Source of the DNA: a bacterium
GTDB lineage: Bacteria > Bacillota > Clostridia > Oscillospirales > Acutalibacteraceae
Length of the DNA stretch: 7,709 nucleotides
Direction of reading: 5' to 3'
NCBI GenBank assembly: GCA_020626545.1
Contig: JAHKZS010000044.1
Coordinates: 1 to 7,709, forward strand
In this document: positions 5,559 to 7,709 of the stretch, piece by piece
Numbering within the stretch: the first letter of the stretch is position 1
How the letters are laid out: every line of letters starts with the position of its first letter
The notes under the pieces: model-generated
What the model was told of the DNA's origin: nothing
The model's input: the letters and a program-made list of their open reading frames with translations, nothing else
Database searches by the model: none
Translations under genes and position numbers: made by a program

Positions 5559-7544
5559 TTATTTTACTTTTATTTTAATAATTTTTGTAATCGTTTTAGC
5601 TTTATAATTACTGTTCCCTTTAGCGGTGACAATGATTTTTACTTTATAAGTCTTGCCCTTTTTCAGACCTTTAGCGATTTTCATTGTGCCGTTTTTGACG
5701 GTAACTTTTTTATTATTTGTCTTATAAGTTACCTTGCCCTCGGCTTTCTTAACTTTAACCGCTTTTTTAATTGAAACGGTTGAGCGTGACTTTGCCGCAG
5801 CAGATTTCTTGACGGTTACGGTAACGGGGTTTATGCCCTTAATGATTTTAAATGATTTAGTTATCGTGCCGTTGTAGCCGTCTTTGCCTGTTATAGTAAC
5901 CTTAGCCGTGCCGATTTTAGAGTTGTTAATATACTTGGTTTTAAAGTCTATATTTTCAACTAAGGTGTGGTGATTATTTTTTATAGATATTTTGGCTGTA
6001 ATTTTGCCTTTCTTAAAACGCTGAGGTTTTATTTTTGCGATACTAAGCTTTTTTATCGAGACAGGGGAGTCCATACTCTTGAACTTGATACCGTGGTTTT
6101 TAGCGTAGCTTTCGATATACGAACCGGAATGTCCGGAAATTACGCACTCAGCCGAAACTTTATTAAATGCTCCGTCGTAAATCTTTGTGTCGGTATTTTC
6201 AGCGGTGATTTTGTTTGGATTTTTACAGTTTTCGAAAACTCCTTCGCCGACTGATTTTAACTTAGAACCCAGATGTACATCCGTAAGGCTTGTACAGTCC
6301 GAAAAAGTGTAATCGTCAATTTTATCGAGATTGTCGGGCAGAGCGAGCGTTTTAAGCTTCGGACAGGCTGAGAAGGTGTACACGCCTAGCTTTGTAAGAC
6401 CGTTTTTAATCTCGACGTTTTTAAGTTCAGCGCACCATCTGAACGCGCTTTCTCCGACCTCTTTCAGATTAGCGCCTAAGCTTATATTCTCAATGCTGTC
6501 GCAATAGCCGAAAGCGTAATCCGAAATTGTCTCGAGATTTTCGGGCAACTCCACAGAGGACAACATTTTGCAACCGTAGAACGAGTCGTGTCCGATTGAC
6601 TTTACTCCGTCGGGAATGGTAACGCTCTTTAGACTTGCGCATTCGTAAAAAGTACAATCGCCGATACTTTTTAAGTTTTCGGGAAGCTTAACGCTCTCGA
6701 GCGACTTGCAGCCGTCGAAGGTATACATTCCGATATCTTCATTCTTGTCGGGGAGTGTAACGTCCTTAAGCTTTTCGCAATCCATAAATACGCCGAAGCC
6801 GTACTCGTTTACGGACTCGGGAACCGTGATGTCGGAAAGTCCCTTACACGCCTCGAATACCGAGTCCTCCAGCGCGGTAACGCTGTCGGGAATTTTAACG
6901 GTTGTTAAATTATCGCAGGTCGAAAACGACGCTTCGCCTAGAGTTTTAACGCCGTCGGGGATATTAAACTCGGCATTGTCTTTTCCCGGAGCGTATTGAA
7001 TCAGCTTCGTTTTGTCTGTGTTATACAGTACGCCGTCAAGTGAGGAAAAGGTTTTGCTGCCGTTTTCGACGTTAACCGTCTTTAGATTTTTGCAGTGAGA
7101 GAAAGGATAGCGGCCGAGCTCCTCGAGCGTTTTTGGCAGAGTAATTTCGGCAAGGCTTTCGCAGTATGTAAAGGCTTCAAAACCCATAGTTTTAAGGTTT
7201 TCGGAAAGCTTAACCGACTTTAATTTACCGCACGACAAAAACGCTGAGCTTTCGATAGCTGTAATCGTGTCGGGCATCTCAACGCTCACGAGATTGTTGT
7301 TGTTTTCAAACGCGCCCGAGCCTATCGACGATACGGTCATTCCGCCGATTTCGCCGGGGATAATCAGGCTCTCAGCTTTGCCGTTGTAGGAGTTGATACA
7401 AGCTGTGTTATCCGCAAGCGCGGTGTAAGTGTAATCTCCGTCAACTGTCGTTTTAGCGGAAGCCGTAGTCACTGCGCATACCGCGGGTATCAGAACCGAT
7501 AATATGATTATAAGACATCTTTTTATTTTTTTCATAATAACCAT
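5559..7544 (-). CDS. Secreted BspA-like leucine-rich-repeat surface protein
   Basis: A 661-residue exported protein. A signal peptide covers 1-30 (Lys/Arg start, hydrophobic LIIILSVLIPAV, cleavage likely after ASA). Residues about 49-465 are roughly 17 LRR_5 (BspA/TpLRR-type) repeats of 23 residues, pattern L-x-x-V-x-(L/I)-P-x-x-(L/V)-x-x-(I/L)-x-x-x-x-F-x-x-C. The Cys is kept in about 14 of them, and the fifth carries an insert (SLDGVLYNTDKTKL). A typical cap (SGHSGSYIESYAKNHGIKF) closes the array. Two Lys-rich Ig-like modules follow: 495-570 (NNSKIGTAKVTITGKDGYNG) and 571-661 (KGKTYKVKIIVTAKGNSNYK). There is no LPxTG anchor, dockerin or transmembrane tail, so it is secreted or held by charge or the modules. 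Relatives serve in adhesion; the ligand is unknown. Met4 (MKKIKRC) is a credible alternative start, since neither ATG has a strong Shine-Dalgarno. Single gene with its own promoter. Confidence 0.93.
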   Translation of the reverse strand: MVIMKKIKRCLIIILSVLIPAVCAVTTASAKTTVDGDYTYTALADNTACINSYNGKAESLIIPGEIGGMTVSSIGSGAFENNNNLVSVEMPDTITAIESSAFLSCGKLKSVKLSENLKTMGFEAFTYCESLAEITLPKTLEELGRYPFSHCKNLKTVNVENGSKTFSSLDGVLYNTDKTKLIQYAPGKDNAEFNIPDGVKTLGEASFSTCDNLTTVKIPDSVTALEDSVFEACKGLSDITVPESVNEYGFGVFMDCEKLKDVTLPDKNEDIGMYTFDGCKSLESVKLPENLKSIGDCTFYECASLKSVTIPDGVKSIGHDSFYGCKMLSSVELPENLETISDYAFGYCDSIENISLGANLKEVGESAFRWCAELKNVEIKNGLTKLGVYTFSACPKLKTLALPDNLDKIDDYTFSDCTSLTDVHLGSKLKSVGEGVFENCKNPNKITAENTDTKIYDGAFNKVSAECVISGHSGSYIESYAKNHGIKFKSMDSPVSIKKLSIAKIKPQRFKKGKITAKISIKNNHHTLVENIDFKTKYINNSKIGTAKVTITGKDGYNGTITKSFKIIKGINPVTVTVKKSAAAKSRSTVSIKKAVKVKKAEGKVTYKTNNKKVTVKNGTMKIAKGLKKGKTYKVKIIVTAKGNSNYKAKTITKIIKIKVK

Positions 7545-7567
7545 TCTTTTCTGTTAGAGTTACTTTA

Positions 7568-7596
7568 ATTTTACTACCGATGTGAATAATTTTCAA
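7568..7596 (-). promoter_or_regulatory. Promoter of the BspA-like gene
   Basis: Read on minus: TTGAAA (7596-7591), 17-base spacer, TAAAAT (7573-7568), both five of six matches to consensus. The start would be near 7561, leaving 17 bases to the first ATG or 26 to the second. The longer leader slightly favours the Met4 start. Confidence 0.65.
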
Positions 7597-7625
7597 GTAT
7601 ATTAATAATTCCTCACTTTATTTTC

Positions 7626-7656
7626 ATAAGCTCGGCTAAGTCGTAACTCGGCTTAT
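7626..7656. other. Hairpin with CTCGGCT direct repeats, possible weak terminator
   Basis: ATAAGC (7626-7631) can pair with GCTTAT (7651-7656), or TAAGTCG (7637-7643) with CGGCTTA (7649-7655, one wobble) around loop TAACT. CTCGGCT is repeated directly at 7631 and 7647. A T7 run on plus comes only about 15 bases later, and the minus side lacks a T run, so it is at best a weak or decayed terminator. The remaining DNA to 7709 is low-complexity A/T with no gene. Confidence 0.3.
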
Positions 7657-7709
7657 CAATTGGATTTGTTTTTTTAAAATTATAATTATTATTATTTATT
7701 TTATTATAA

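Noticed and set aside
1..7709. CRISPR array, tRNA, riboswitch or insertion sequence
   Set aside because: No spaced long repeats with unique spacers, no cloverleaf-like segment, no conserved aptamer core and no transposase remnant were recognised by eye. A covariance-model scan was not possible.

Overview
The window looks like a piece of chromosome from a gut-type, AT-rich Gram-positive of the class Clostridia, probably Ruminococcus-like (Oscillospiraceae). This is inferred from the BspA-like leucine-rich-repeat surface protein with its Lys-rich Ig-like tail modules, strong purine-rich Shine-Dalgarno sequences, sigma-A-type promoters and very AT-rich spacers. No rRNA, tRNA, CRISPR array, transposase, integrase or plasmid gene is visible, so the exact taxon is unproven.

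Layout, left to right. Positions 1-360 hold no intact gene, only a short degraded reading frame split over two frames (39-256) and a promoter. A plus-strand block follows: a NTP_transf_5-type nucleotidyltransferase (361-1548), a possible 19-codon micro-ORF that ends in an ATGA overlap with the next start (1552-1611), a one-chain GmrSD-like DUF262 + HNH nuclease (1608-3431) with a clear terminator, and an HTH-Fic fusion protein (3564-4475). The HTH-Fic gene has its own promoter, with three copies of an octamer (CTTTACTT or its reverse complement) around it. Next come a promoter region with three ATTGA(C)AAAGTG-like repeats at 33-bp steps, the first 46 codons of a broken AAA ATPase (4583-4723) and a small SWIM zinc-finger protein (4735-5190).

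The 368-base gap 5191-5558 contains two hairpins that close the opposing gene blocks. Between them is a possible tiny minus-strand unit: extended -10 promoter, good Shine-Dalgarno and a 15-codon ORF. The rest of the window (5559-7544, minus) is one secreted BspA-like protein with its own promoter at 7568-7596. A hairpin and low-complexity AT-rich DNA fill the right edge.

Taken together, 1-5190 reads as a small accessory or defence-type patch of single-gene modules: a nucleotidyltransferase, a modification-dependent-type nuclease, an autoinhibited Fic AMP transferase fused to a DNA-binding domain, and broken remnants. It sits beside an ordinary surface-protein gene. No gene here is proven to act with another. 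The most distinctive signals are in the control DNA: the octamer set around the Fic promoter and the 33-bp-periodic repeats in front of the broken ATPase.
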